Positions 12,537 to 23,678 of a stretch of 64,000 nt of DNA are shown in pieces; position 1 is the first letter of the stretch; the number at the start of each line of letters is the position of its first letter. The translations under genes and the position numbers were made by a program. Below the pieces are notes generated by a model. It was not told the origin of the DNA. It worked only from the letters and a program-made list of their open reading frames with translations, and searched no databases. This stretch comes from Adineta steineri. Its lineage: Eukaryota; Rotifera; Eurotatoria; Adinetida; Adinetidae. The DNA lies in assembly GCA_905250115.1 (NCBI GenBank), contig CAJNOI010000093.1:267876-331875 (forward strand), written 5' to 3'.

Positions 12537-13953
12537 ATCTATAGAAGTTATTTTAATCTGAAATATAAATTGATGAACAATTGTATTTTATAAAATTAGA
12601 CTAGACTCGAAGTAAATTCTATAATTGTTTTTAGAATAATACACATCATATCAGTAAGTAGAAAAATCTCGTTTGAAATTGTTACATTAGTAAAGTTATA
12701 ATTTCATTAACTTATAACATCATACTCTTATATATAACTTCTCACTGAATAATATTTCGAAGGATTGAATGAGATTACAATAGAATCTCTCTTAGATGGG
12801 CGCCGATGGAACTATTTTTTTTGAATCGCCCATTTTGTGGAGATGCCATTTTTATAGAAGTTTATTTTCAACAAAAATCGATTGATCAATCAGTCCATCA
12901 TATACTCACATATGGAGGTTTTACTGTATGTTGAACCGAATATATTATTCTAGTGCGTATAATTATCGTAAAATATAATATAACGACAATATTTTTATAC
13001 ATAAAATAAGTTACGCTTCATCGAAGTTACTTTAGAGAACACAATCATACCCATAATGTATGAAGTAAACACATTTTTTCTAATTGCATTTCTTGATCAT
13101 CAATCATTTTTATATATCTATGTGTATTTTACCTATTTACAATGCTTGATATGTAAACATCGAAGAATTAGAAATACATGTGATTAATACTGTTTTTCAT
13201 GAGAAAAAAAATGTAAAAAATAAGAATATCACGTAATGTATACATGATGTAATGAGTTATCGAAAAACAAATATTTATCAAATAAAATACTATTGAATAT
13301 AAAAACACGAAAGGTTTCGTTTTCAAGAATAACCAAAGAATATATTTCATATCGTTGAATTCTAACGTTTATTTTTGAAAGAAAAGCTTTTGTTTTTTTT
13401 TCAACGTATTTTGATTTATTCATATTTATAATAATATAGAATTATTTTATTTTTCTATACCTATCAATCTTTTCAATTTCTAAAATTTACCTGAAAATGA
13501 TCTCCTCATTTAAATAATCGTATAGATTATCTATTATAAAACTCCACTAAAATAAATAAATAATTAATTATATTACAATTTAATATAACTAAAGAAATAT
13601 CAAGTTTTACTATATTGGATAAAATGAAAAAGAGTATTTATATTTAAATAAATATGAAAATGTAATAGATTGAGATATTTTCAATAATTTTAATATAAAA
13701 GAAAATTTTCGATCTTAGACGATCTTAAGGGTAGGTGTGATTATGTCTTATTCACATCGCCACATCAACACTCACATCCTCAAGATTATTATTGTTTTCA
13801 TTTGAAATGAAATCTCTTATTTATCAGATTTATTAACAAACAAATAAATGAAGTGAAATTCTATAAGAAGAAGACAAATAATATATATGTTTAAAATTAA
13901 TTAAAATAAGAGAAAATATTTGATTAAATAAATTTGAATTGTATAGATAATAA
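12537..13953. other. AT-rich intergenic region
   Basis: Upstream of the FG-GAP gene, with a candidate acceptor (tatatttcag) ending about 22 nt before its ATG. The rest is AT-rich with only chance short frames. A short G-rich to C-rich stretch lies at about 13730-13790. Confidence 0.5.
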
Positions 13954-14922
13954 TTATTTAGCCAAATGTGTTTTTCCAACAATTCGACGATGATCTAAAT
14001 GATTCATTGGTAAGATTTGTGGAGCAACAATAGGTGTTGCTCGTCGATAAAATCGAAAAAGTTTTTTAAATTTGGCTCGAAGTTCTGGTAATGAAACCAT
14101 AGATAAAAATGGAATAAATAAACCAACAAAATAGGATAAATATAAAGTGGATGAATATAAATCAGCACCAATGTTTGATGATAAACCAATTGTATAAGCA
14201 AGATTAAGAATAATTGATGGAAAATATAAAATAATATAAATTATAGATATTGATAATGATTGTATAGTTAATTTTTTATAATTTCTCCAATGAAATCTTT
14301 GACGCATTCGATATTTTCTATACCATACACGAAGAAGAAGAGTTAGACTAAATATAACAATAATTAATGTTGGCAAAATATTATTTATTAAACTATCCCA
14401 TATTCCTATCAATGATGTATCATTTGTATAATAAGTAAGATTACATCGAGATTTCACATAATCTGGTGCAATTACAGAAGAACGAAAAAAATATATAATG
14501 ATACAATAGAAAAATGAATAAATTATTATTATTATTATTGGAAAATAATGAAAAAGAAAACGTTTTTTTTTTCTTAAAAAAATATTTTTATTAAATATAA
14601 GAATATGTCTTTCAATTGATCCCCAAGCGGCAAGTAATAATAATAATAAATATCCTGTATAATCAATATATAACCATATAAGACAAAAACTAGATCTTAA
14701 TGATAATGAATCACCCATATAATAAAAATAAGTTAACCAGATTATATTAAATATATTATAAAGAAAATCAAATATGAGAATTATTATAATAACATGATTA
14801 TTAAGACCTTGACGAAGTGTTCTATCAACAAGAAAATGATAAAGATTAAATAGAATACAGAAACTTGATGGTATTACAACGATTAGAAATAACCAAAAAC
14901 GAATTATAGAAGGAATAAACAT
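13954..14922 (-). CDS. Intronless seven-transmembrane receptor (rhodopsin-like GPCR)
   Basis: A 322-residue single-exon protein with seven hydrophobic segments (roughly 7-30, 42-68, 78-103, 122-147, 170-198, 222-248, 252-280). The DRY position at the end of helix 3 reads ERH (104-106). C80 at the top of helix 3 and C160 in the second extracellular loop could form the usual disulfide. There is a basic intracellular loop 3 (WYRKYRMRQRFHWR) and a basic juxtamembrane tail (FKKLFRFYRR). This is the plan of class A receptors, which are expanded as intronless genes in rotifers. Ligand unknown. There is no NPxxY in a clear form in helix 7, which is common in divergent lineage-specific receptors. Very high isoleucine/leucine content follows local AT bias. 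Confidence 0.75.
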   Translation of the reverse strand: MFIPSIIRFWLFLIVVIPSSFCILFNLYHFLVDRTLRQGLNNHVIIIILIFDFLYNIFNIIWLTYFYYMGDSLSLRSSFCLIWLYIDYTGYLLLLLLAAWGSIERHILIFNKNIFLRKKKRFLFHYFPIIIIIIYSFFYCIIIYFFRSSVIAPDYVKSRCNLTYYTNDTSLIGIWDSLINNILPTLIIVIFSLTLLLRVWYRKYRMRQRFHWRNYKKLTIQSLSISIIYIILYFPSIILNLAYTIGLSSNIGADLYSSTLYLSYFVGLFIPFLSMVSLPELRAKFKKLFRFYRRATPIVAPQILPMNHLDHRRIVGKTHLAK

Positions 14923-16139
14923 TTTAATTAAATCAACTATTTTTTATAAGAGAAATAAATACGAAGAGAATCTGATCTATCTCCTTAATATGAATACAAA
15001 TATATATATTCTCATTAAAAAGACTTTTCAATCTTTGTTTTTATTATATTTTAATTAACATAAAAATAAACAAAAGGTTTTCTATTAATTTAAAATGTTT
15101 AATGAGAGAAATATATTTGAGTGTACTTATATCGAATTAATTAAAATACATTTTATTTTCTACGAATTTTAATGGGATTTTAATTGACTTTTGATTTTAA
15201 CTAAATTAATTAATCATTTTTACCTTCAGATTTTGTATTAATAAAAAAAATCCAAGTGAAGTATAAAAACTCCAAAAAACTGAATTCAATAATTTAGTTA
15301 CAAATATTCTCTTATTATTGAATTACTTGAAAATCAATTATTTGAGACATAAAAGTTTATCTTTTATCATGAATAAATAATTATGGTTGAGAAAGTTCTT
15401 AAAAAATGATATTATAAAAATACTTGAATACAGATAAGAATTTATCACGTTCACATGTATTTCATAAAGTAAACACTCAGACCTACATACTAAAATAAAA
15501 TGTTTAATGAGCCAAATGTACCTGCATTAAACAAAAAAACTATGTTTTCTGTTTCTTTATGTTGTATGTATCTTTTCTTTTATAAAAGAAATTAATTAAT
15601 CATCACTAAATTGCGGAGATATGAACGTTCTTTTGAAAACTATGTAAATAAAACACTGTATTGCTCATCATGATTTCGAATTTAATCTAGATGCAGATTC
15701 ATCTTTATCAGGACTAGCTCGATCAGAAAACATACCGAGCTGGAATAGCTCTCTCAACTAACTATAGCCTGTACAGAAAAACCGTGACAATCGTTTAAAT
15801 AACTGAAGAACAGAAATAGGTAGAGATCTATGTTTTTTATCAATCGAGCAAGATAACACAATAAAATGTTTCTTCTTCAATATTATATTAAGACAAATTT
15901 CTTTTAAAAAACCAATCAGTTAAAAACGTGGTACGAATAAATTCTCCCGTTAATATGATGTTTGGAGAGAAACTAGGAAACTTTACTAAAAATGCAGAGA
16001 AATTCAGACTTTTCAGGCAAGAAAATAAAGGATTTATTTTCGAATATTTGGAAATAATTATTTATCTGAATATAATAATAGACTATTATGATGTATATAT
16101 TGAAAATCTTTTCGAAGATAGTTGATCTTTAAATAAATT
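14923..16139. other. AT-rich intergenic region
   Basis: No gene seen. A 65-codon frame at 15928-16125 has no domain and runs into a direct repeat: about 75 bp at 16077-16152 recurs at 17473-17546, flanking copy B of the duplicated block. Confidence 0.45.
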
Positions 16140-17460
16140 TATCATAAAGAATTTTGTTATTCTTTATCGCATACATGTTTAAGTACCAAATATTTTCATT
16201 GGTTTTACTAAAGGTAATCTATGATATCGAATTATAATTATACAAATACTCATTTTATTTCAAAATAAAATCTATACAATGATTCCATTTTATTTTAATT
16301 AATTATTAATAACAAGTTTCTTTTTTTCTTCTTCTTAGAGATAAAAAAGAAAAGAAAAGATCCTTCGATTGTTGAATTAATTTAGTTTCAAGTTTGTTTG
16401 TTGCATCTGATTCAATATAACATACGCCATTATTCTATAATACTTTGATAAATCAATTTCTTTCGTTCATGAATCAATACAATTATTTGCATTCAATTTT
16501 ATACTTAGTTTAGATTTTTCATATATTTATTACCAAATCAAAATTTCAATACACAAGAAATACAATAAAACAAGAAATACAACAATTATTTATTTTTTCC
16601 ATTTGGAATTTCTTCATCTTCATAAGTCCATCCTGCAGTAGTATGTCCACATATATAACCTGATATACTACCAGCACAACCACTACTAGTAATTCCTATT
16701 GTTGTACGAACAATTGCAGCTCCAATTGCACCTCCTGCCAATCCACCTACTGCAGCTCCAGTAACACCGCCTACGAATTGACCTGCAGGCTTATTTTTAT
16801 CAGTGATAAATTTGGCTGCTAAACCAAATAAACCACCAACAGCACCACCTACCACAAACGCATTTGGTAAAGGATTCAAAGCCATATATGATTTAATTTA
16901 CCTAATAAAACAATAAAATATTATTTAATAGGAAATAACGAACTCAGAAAATATTTAATTCTTATTACAATCAATTCTATTCCTATCTTTCATTAAGAAA
17001 CAATGTTAAACTTACCTAATTTCTTCGTAGAAAATGAGAAATTCTTTGTCGATATATTATTAAAAGATAGCAAAGAAGGAAAATGTATATCTATATATAT
17101 GCTGTGGTCCAAATTAAAATTTTATTTTGGACTAGGCCAAATTGAAATTTCAATTCTGATTAGGCAACTCTCAACTTTAACTGAATTTTAATTTTGATTA
17201 CAACGTATATATATACGACTGAAAAGAATAGAACAAATTCAAATATATGTAATAGATAAGAAAAAGAATAATTTTAAATAATGAAGTATGATGTATAGAA
17301 TGTTTGAATTTGATTTATTCAGAATTTAGTTACTCACCTGATATTTATTGATGAGAGAAATAGTTCTTCTAATTCAACAAAACTAATAAATGCATCTTTT
17401 TGATCTTTATATCATCTTTTATATTTTAAAATTAGTATACACTATTGTTTTTTTAACAGA
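16140..17460. repeat. Duplicated block, copy B (partner at 604-1790)
   Basis: Same order and orientation as copy A, including the glycine-zipper gene, its leader intron and the downstream flank. Direct repeats of about 75 bp (atagactatta.gatgta ... aaataaattt) border it at 16077-16152 and 17473-17546. This suggests the block arose or moved by unequal exchange, or belongs to a formerly larger tandem array. Confidence 0.75.
16586..16885 (-). CDS. Glycine-zipper membrane protein, copy B
   Basis: Ninety-nine residues, 82 identical to copy A. Identity is complete in the central zipper (GAAVGGLAGGAIGA), in the CAGSISG segment and in most of the tail. Most of the changes are conservative (I/V, Y/F, L/F), and both copies have kept an open frame and equal length, which argues that both are under selection. 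The leader intron is conserved (donor near 17014, acceptor about 14-16 nt before the ATG). Function unknown; membrane insertion or self-assembly is likely from the GxxxG pattern. Confidence 0.7.
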   Translation of the reverse strand: MALNPLPNAFVVGGAVGGLFGLAAKFITDKNKPAGQFVGGVTGAAVGGLAGGAIGAAIVRTTIGITSSGCAGSISGYICGHTTAGWTYEDEEIPNGKNK

Positions 17461-17858
17461 ATAAATATATATTATAGACTATTACGATGTAAAAGTTTTT
17501 CGAAAATAGTTGATTTCTAAATAAATTTCTCATATAGAATATTGGAACAAAGTCATTGACAAAAAAGAAAATTTTGTATGTTAAATATAGTTTTAGCGAA
17601 TGAAATATTTTGTTTTTTGCATAATCTTCAATATCCAATAAATCAGTTTTGTCAATTTGACAAATGAATACATAGATATTCTCATTCAATCCCTTCGAAG
17701 TATATAAGTCTTTTGTTGTCAACCAGTAAACAATAAGTTAATACTCTTGAAAAATTGTAGACCAATTAATAAAAGATGAACGACGTAAATGAATTGAATT
17801 TTTAAAAACTTCTACGTGTATTTTATTTTCAATGAAAAAAGAAAAAGATCGTTGAATA
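17461..17858. other. Spacer with no supported gene
   Basis: Contains the right-hand 75-bp direct repeat (17473-17546). An 89-codon frame on the minus strand (17453-17722) overlaps it and shows no recognisable domain; I do not call it a gene. Confidence 0.45.
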
Positions 17859-18454
17859 TTAATTTTTATAATTGGTAACAATTGAAGCTACAATTGCAAT
17901 TGATTTAAGACTTCGACGTCTTTTAGGTTTTTCAAATGGTACTTTCATTTTTTCTTGTTTACTTGATTTTACATTCGTTTTTGGTGGAGGACCCTTTGCA
18001 TTCGTACCTGTTGCTCGTCTTAATTTTATTAAAAAATCATTTGTTATTAAACTTGGATCATTTAATAGTGGAATATATGTTCCATCTTCTAGAAATATAA
18101 AATAAAAAAACATTGATTTGTTTTTTTTTCAAAGAAAAATTAATCTAATAACCATCAATTTGTGTTAAAACACAACGAGAATGAAATGGAAAACGTTGTT
18201 TTTCTGATGAAACAAATTTTGTATTTGATGACGAAAGATGAAATGGTTCACCATTATTTAATAAACATAAATCAAATTTAATTGATGATGATAAACAACA
18301 ATGATTTCGAATATAATTTAATAAATGTATTGACTAATAGAAATTGAATTAAAATCAATTTATTATTTTATTTTATTTAAATGAAATATTTTACTCGACA
18401 ATTTCCATTAACAAGTAAAACAGAAGCATTACCATAGTGAACTTCAATCAACAT
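17859..18454 (-). CDS. CXorf65-like protein (three exons)
   Basis: Exons 18454-18395, 18333-18153 and 18088-17859 join in frame to 156 residues. The start MLIEVHYGN, then LLVNGNCR, LLNYIRNHC and a later YIPLLNDP segment match the pattern I recall for the small vertebrate protein CXorf65 (MFIxVxxGD, LVNxNC, LLxYIRxxC, then VPLLxNPxxELI). The C-terminal quarter is basic and low complexity (KPKRRRSLK). The introns are 61 and 64 nt with GT-AG ends. The molecular function of the family is not established, so none is given. The assignment depends on remembered motifs and should be tested by a profile search. The final exon alone looks like an orphan frame, so the gene is easy to miss. Confidence 0.65.
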
Positions 18455-19041
18455 TTTCTTCTTCTTCTTCTTTTTCTATATATTAAACATTCATTGACTA
18501 AGAAAGAAAAATCGATTTTCCTTTTCATATATATTCTTAAAACGAGTTTCTTTTTTTCTCATTTCTTTATTAATAATTAATCGACAAAAAAAAACGTTCT
18601 CGTTCTACACTATATTTTCTTATCTTCATAATAAATACTTAAAATAATGAAGAGATTTCTATAAAAAGAAAAATCTCTTTATTCAATATTAAAATTAATT
18701 GAATTTTTTATTTCAATTCTTTTCAATCAAAAATAACGTCAGCAATATCCTTCTTTCCTTATATTACATTTTATTGTATAGAATTATAATAATGAATATC
18801 GTTGTTTATTAATTCGAAATAATACAAAATCCAATTTTGTACTGAGAGTATTTTTGAATGTTTTTGTTTTCGATAAATATGAAATGACCTATTTTAGTAA
18901 AATGAGTACTTTTTAAAATCAAGTGCAAATAGTACGGAAATTGGATTTTTCTTTAGTTGAATGACATTCTTCATTTTTATTATTTTACCGAGAAGAAAAT
19001 TTGTTATGTTACGTGATTGAATAGATTAAAACTATTTTTCT
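18455..19041. other. AT-rich spacer between convergently read minus-strand genes
   Basis: Holds a short CTT run (about 18459-18475) just upstream of the CXorf65-like start, and otherwise plain AT-rich DNA. Confidence 0.5.
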
Positions 19042-19590
19042 TCAATTTTGTTTCAAATAATTAAGAAAAAAATAAATGAAAATAAGAAAATATTGTTTAA
19101 ATTCAAATGAAGAAGAAGAAGCTATTGAAACTAATGAAATCTGTTGATGAATTGATAATATTGATTGACAAGATGATATTGTATTTACTGTTTTACAAAC
19201 ATTTCCGCTTGGACATAATAAACTAATCCATGTTCCATTCTCACACATACAATAACTATTTCTATCATAGCAAATTACATTTCCAATTTGACATGAATCA
19301 GATGGATTACAGATTTTATTTTGAGAATTAATTAAAGTAATAGTTGATGTTGAAACGGAATTATTCGTTTGAATTAAATTTAGAATTTTTTCAGTTAAAA
19401 TTTGTCCATTGCATTTACATGTTAATTGATTTAAATTCATTGAATAACATTGATTTAATTGAATTTCATAGAATTGATTTTCCATACAATATTTTTGACA
19501 AGTTTTTTTCCATTCAGGATAAAGACAATCTCCATTTAGATTTAAAATCATTGAAAATAGAATTATCAAATGAAAATACATTTTAATCAA
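19042..19590 (-). CDS. Cysteine-rich secreted or GPI-anchored protein
   Basis: One exon of 182 residues. An N-terminal signal peptide (MIKMYFHLIILFSMILNLNG) is followed by two cysteine-rich modules: about residues 22-60 (six cysteines including KTCQKYC and CKC) and 92-142 (CNPSDSC, ICYDRNSYC, CENGTW, CPSGNVC). The C-terminus has a serine-rich stretch then a hydrophobic tail (FLIFIYFFLNYL), which looks like a GPI-attachment signal. Cysteine spacing recalls small extracellular binding modules but fits no family I can name. It is divergently oriented to the gene at 20013, with about 420 bp between the starts that could hold both promoters. Confidence 0.65.
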   Translation of the reverse strand: MIKMYFHLIILFSMILNLNGDCLYPEWKKTCQKYCMENQFYEIQLNQCYSMNLNQLTCKCNGQILTEKILNLIQTNNSVSTSTITLINSQNKICNPSDSCQIGNVICYDRNSYCMCENGTWISLLCPSGNVCKTVNTISSCQSILSIHQQISLVSIASSSSFEFKQYFLIFIYFFLNYLKQN

Positions 19591-20012
19591 TGAATATCAA
19601 CTTTCATTTCTCTTTTCTCTCTTTTTATAGGATTAATCTTATGTCAAAAATCTTCGTTGTTAATCTTTATTTATTTAAATGTCTAATCATGTTTAGATAA
19701 AACTATTTTATTCAAATATTTTCTATACGATTAATCAATTGAATATTTTAACAAACAGTTCTTATATTACAAGAATTCATTAGGAATAAATAAATTTCAA
19801 TACATTTATCTAATATAAGGAAAAGATGAATAGACATTTTTTTTGTTGGTATAGAAACTGTTAAATATGAGAAAGGATGATAAAAGATAAGATATCAGTG
19901 ATATAAACATGTCAAATATAATAAAAATAATTGCACCATCTGTTAAAATGATTATGCAAGAACAATTGTTCGGGTATAAAAATGTAAAGAAAAAGAAAGT
20001 GAAATAATCATT

Positions 20013-21059
20013 ATGAGTATAAATAGAATTGATTGTGAAACAATCGCAACTGGTCTTAATGAACCATTAGCAATACAAATAGATGAAGAACACAATGTAC
20101 TTTATGTGTTAACAAATTACAAATTAACTCGAATTAATTTAAATGATAATGAAAATAATGTCGACGTTGTTTATCAACATAATATAAGATTTGGAGAAAA
20201 TAATATGAATATTAATGATGATGATGATGATTATTATTCTCAAGGTGAATCGGATAATGATGAAGAGATGCAACGTGTATCAGATCCATTTGAAGATAGT
20301 GAACCATCAACAGATGATGATGAAGAAAAAGTAACAAATCGAAGAAATTGGCGTCGATATGGTTGGAGAATTTATCAATTAGATAATCCATGTTCAATAT
20401 TATTTTTATCTGAACAAAATCAATTAATTGTATTAAATGAAGGTGTTATTACTTTTTTAAAAATTCAAATTGAAAATGATCGTCCATTTGTTTCAAGTCC
20501 ATCAAAAAATATCTTTTGTTATGATTATGATATATTTAATGAAAATGATAAAAAACAAAGTATTCAACCATGGTCAATAACATCAACTTTAATTGATAAA
20601 TATTTTATTTTTAGTTTATTAGATAATGGTCAACTTTATTCATTAGATATGAGAAATGATGAAAATATAATTATTGAAAAATATCTTAATACTGATATTC
20701 ATAATTGTCCATATTTAATATTTCATTCACAATCCAATAAAATCTTTGTTTATAATTCTAATCAAATATTTTCTATATCAGTTGATGATCGATCAATAAT
20801 TAAAATAGATTTACCATTTATTGAAAAAGATAAAACTATTTCAACAATAACAATAGATAAAAATGGATTGATTTATATAATATCAGATTCAAAACTGTTT
20901 CAATGTAATTATTATCAATTACAAATTCAACTTATTCAATGTTTAGGAATAATTCACGTCAACATGGATTATCCACAAATGATTATTACTAAAACAGACA
21001 ATCAATTTTATTTTTCTAATATTGGAACAAATTCAGTTTATCGATGGAAAAAACAATAA
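20013..21059 (+). CDS. Beta-propeller-like protein with acidic insert
   Basis: A 348-residue single-exon protein. Repeated short blades such as LAIQIDEEHNVLYVLTNY, ISTITIDKNGLIYIISDSKL and a closing QFYFSNIGTNSVYRW resemble NHL/SMP-30-type propeller strands, though the match is loose. Between residues about 68 and 115 a very acidic low-complexity insert (runs of D and E with SDNDEE) interrupts the first blades. No signal peptide or membrane helix, so cytosolic or nuclear. No catalytic residues can be pointed to. A stem-loop lies 64 nt beyond the stop codon. Confidence 0.55.
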   Translation: MSINRIDCETIATGLNEPLAIQIDEEHNVLYVLTNYKLTRINLNDNENNVDVVYQHNIRFGENNMNINDDDDDYYSQGESDNDEEMQRVSDPFEDSEPSTDDDEEKVTNRRNWRRYGWRIYQLDNPCSILFLSEQNQLIVLNEGVITFLKIQIENDRPFVSSPSKNIFCYDYDIFNENDKKQSIQPWSITSTLIDKYFIFSLLDNGQLYSLDMRNDENIIIEKYLNTDIHNCPYLIFHSQSNKIFVYNSNQIFSISVDDRSIIKIDLPFIEKDKTISTITIDKNGLIYIISDSKLFQCNYYQLQIQLIQCLGIIHVNMDYPQMIITKTDNQFYFSNIGTNSVYRWKKQ

Positions 21060-21122
21060 CTTATTTTCTGCTTTCTTTTCAATAAAATATCAAAACTATT
21101 TTGAATTATTTGTTGATCATTA

Positions 21123-21209
21123 TTGTCAGCAGATACATTTAAGATGACTACGTTATTTATTTTCTCTGTCTATTATTAATATAGTCATCTTGAATATATT
21201 TACTGATAA
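21123..21209. other. 87-nt imperfect hairpin in 3' flank (possible small-RNA precursor)
   Basis: Two 35-nt arms (21123-21157 and 21175-21209) are inverted repeats with 27/35 Watson-Crick matches around a 17-nt loop. Read as plus-strand RNA, four of the eight differences become G-U wobbles, giving 31 of 35 paired positions. Size and shape fit a microRNA-type precursor or a small terminal-repeat element. Confidence 0.4.
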
Positions 21210-23678
21210 TAATAATTGCAACAATGAATGATGCCGGTTAAGTGATTCAAGGTGTGTCTCTATTATTTTGTGGAAATTTCACGCTTGTCATACAGATCAG
21301 TGGTAACAAAAAAATAACAGGGGACGAACAGTATGTGTCGGCTCATGATGTGATGAAGGAAGTGGTAGTAGTTAAGCAAGTTTTCCAGTCAATTGAATAA
21401 ATGATCAATGAGAATTAACGTTTTTTCAAGTATATTTTATTTGTTGATCTAGAGTGAAGAAGAGTTAAGTGTAGAATATGTAATTTGGTTGAATAAGATT
21501 AAATTATTTTCATATATCTTTTATTGAATATTTCTATTGTATTTCTAATAATTGAATTTGTATCGGTAAAAATAATTATTTTCTATTTAATTCAATTAAC
21601 TGAGTAGACAATTGAGAAAACAATATTCTTCTAGTTATTGGAAATAACTTTGTCTAATGAAAAATATTGTTTATGATAGTTAAATGCTTTTTTATCTAGT
21701 AGAAAAAGAGCATATAGTTAACCTTCGAAAACAATATTCTGACATTTTCTTATGTGTATATAACATTTAATATCTAGAATAACGGCATAATATGCTTTTT
21801 AATTGTTAATTATTTGTCCTTTCTCTCTCTCTCATGAAAAAACATCGGAGTGTTATAAACATAATGTTTTCATAATAAAAATCATTTTCTCAATAACCTA
21901 TGTCGTAACATCGAAATTCAGTAAATAATCTTCCACTTTTGTCTCGTGTATATTGATTTCTTAAGATGAGAATATATGTGCCAATAGATACTTATCAAAG
22001 TTGTTGAAATAAAAAGTGAAGTTTTACAACGATTGATCAATTCTAAAAGTCATCGTCTCATTGATATGTAATAATGTGAATATATACGAGTGATTTCTCT
22101 TCGAAATGTGTTTTAATGATAGGTTAGATATATTCAAACTAAAACAATAAAATACAATTTACATAAATTATAATACTATTAACAAAAAAAAGAAACGTGA
22201 ATTTCTTTTCATAAATATGTCAATTTACCAAATCGGCTTAGTTTTATTGTTAACTTCTTTTATAGTTCGCCTAATAAGAAACAATGGTTTAACGGATATG
22301 ATAATAAAAATGTATACCTTTTACTGATTGTTTTTTTAAACTAAAATCATTGAATAGATAAAATAAAGTAGTTATTTTACTTGAGGTCATAAAGAACAAA
22401 AGTAAAGAATAATTTTAGTGAATTAGAATATTTGTATTGAAAATAAGTTGTAATGATTATCTTCGTTTTTTTTCTTGCTGATTATTATCGATATGAATAA
22501 CAAAAGAGTTTTATTAAAGTAAAATCTTTTGGGAAATCTCACATCTTTATTATTCTTCTAAAATAACTGAGAGACAAAATTCTATTTAGTAAATTTATTA
22601 TCATAAATTATTGATTGCTTTACTTTCTTGATGAATTTTCTAAATAATTAATGAACAAATAAAACATATCTTTTAAGTATTACAGATTAAAATTAAACAA
22701 GATTATTAAATAATCTTCTAAACATATAGAGAAAAAAAACTAATCTTTTTTCTTTTCTAATTCTTATAAAATAATTTTATTCTTGAAAATAAAGTGTTGA
22801 TTTATTGTCGAACAAATAATGATTCTTCTATAACTAAATATTATCAAACGAATAAAAAGAAAAAAAGATGTTTTATTTAATTAATGTATTTATTTGGTTT
22901 CCGTCAATATGTTTATCATGAGTTTTTATTTGTCAATCATTTCCTTCATTTATTTAACATTAGAAATAAGAGGAGAGATTTTTTTATTTATCTAAATCTT
23001 GATTTTGAATAAAAAGAAAAGAAAAGAAAAAGCTAATATATTTAACTAATCGATAGTTGATAATTAAGAAATTAAAATAATATGTTTATATAAATGTGTT
23101 TTTAATGAAAGTTATTTTGAGTAATGATTAACAGAAAGATTCTTTTTATTTTTCTCTTCTATTTTGACATATAGACAGAAGGACTTCCTGCATTTATTCA
23201 TCGAGATCTGGTAAAGACGTTTTTTTTTTCTTCTTACAAAATACATACACCCGGTCGTCACTAATGATTTATCTGATCGACGCCATAGAACATCATTGGC
23301 CTTCCTTTTCTCTGTTTTTGTCCTATTCTTTTTCTTCTTCTTCTTCTTCTTCTTCTTCTTCTTCTTCTTCTCACTCTCTCTCTCTCTCTTTCTTCTCTAA
23401 GCCCTTGGTAATTACTCGGCTCGCCGATCGATATACAAAATGTGTGGCGACATTCATTTATGCATGCTTCTCAATCATTGCGTCAACAATAAACACACGA
23501 GTTACTGATAAGGAGATCGAATTGCACGTGTATTCATGTCTCGTGAATAATTCAAATCTTCACAATAAAGAAATTCTTCTCCCATTCTTTCCCTTTCTAT
23601 CAATATTTGTTCTCTTTCTTTCGTTGAACGTGTGCCCTTTTTGTGTCGAAAGAGAAAAAGAAAAAATAAAAAAAAAAA
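21210..23678. other. Long AT-rich intergenic region and 5' region of the PALS1-like gene
   Basis: No gene seen from 21210 to about 23150. From 23250 on, the sequence is less AT-rich and is probably the 5' untranslated and promoter region of the gene starting at 23679; a 155-codon frame there runs through a microsatellite and is not credible as protein. Confidence 0.45.
23329..23392. repeat. CTT microsatellite followed by CT run
   Basis: About thirteen CTT units followed by about eight CT units, lying roughly 300 bp before the PALS1-like start codon. Confidence 0.9.

Noticed and set aside
17453-17722. 89-codon minus-strand frame
   Set aside because: Overlaps a duplicated non-coding repeat and shows no family features.
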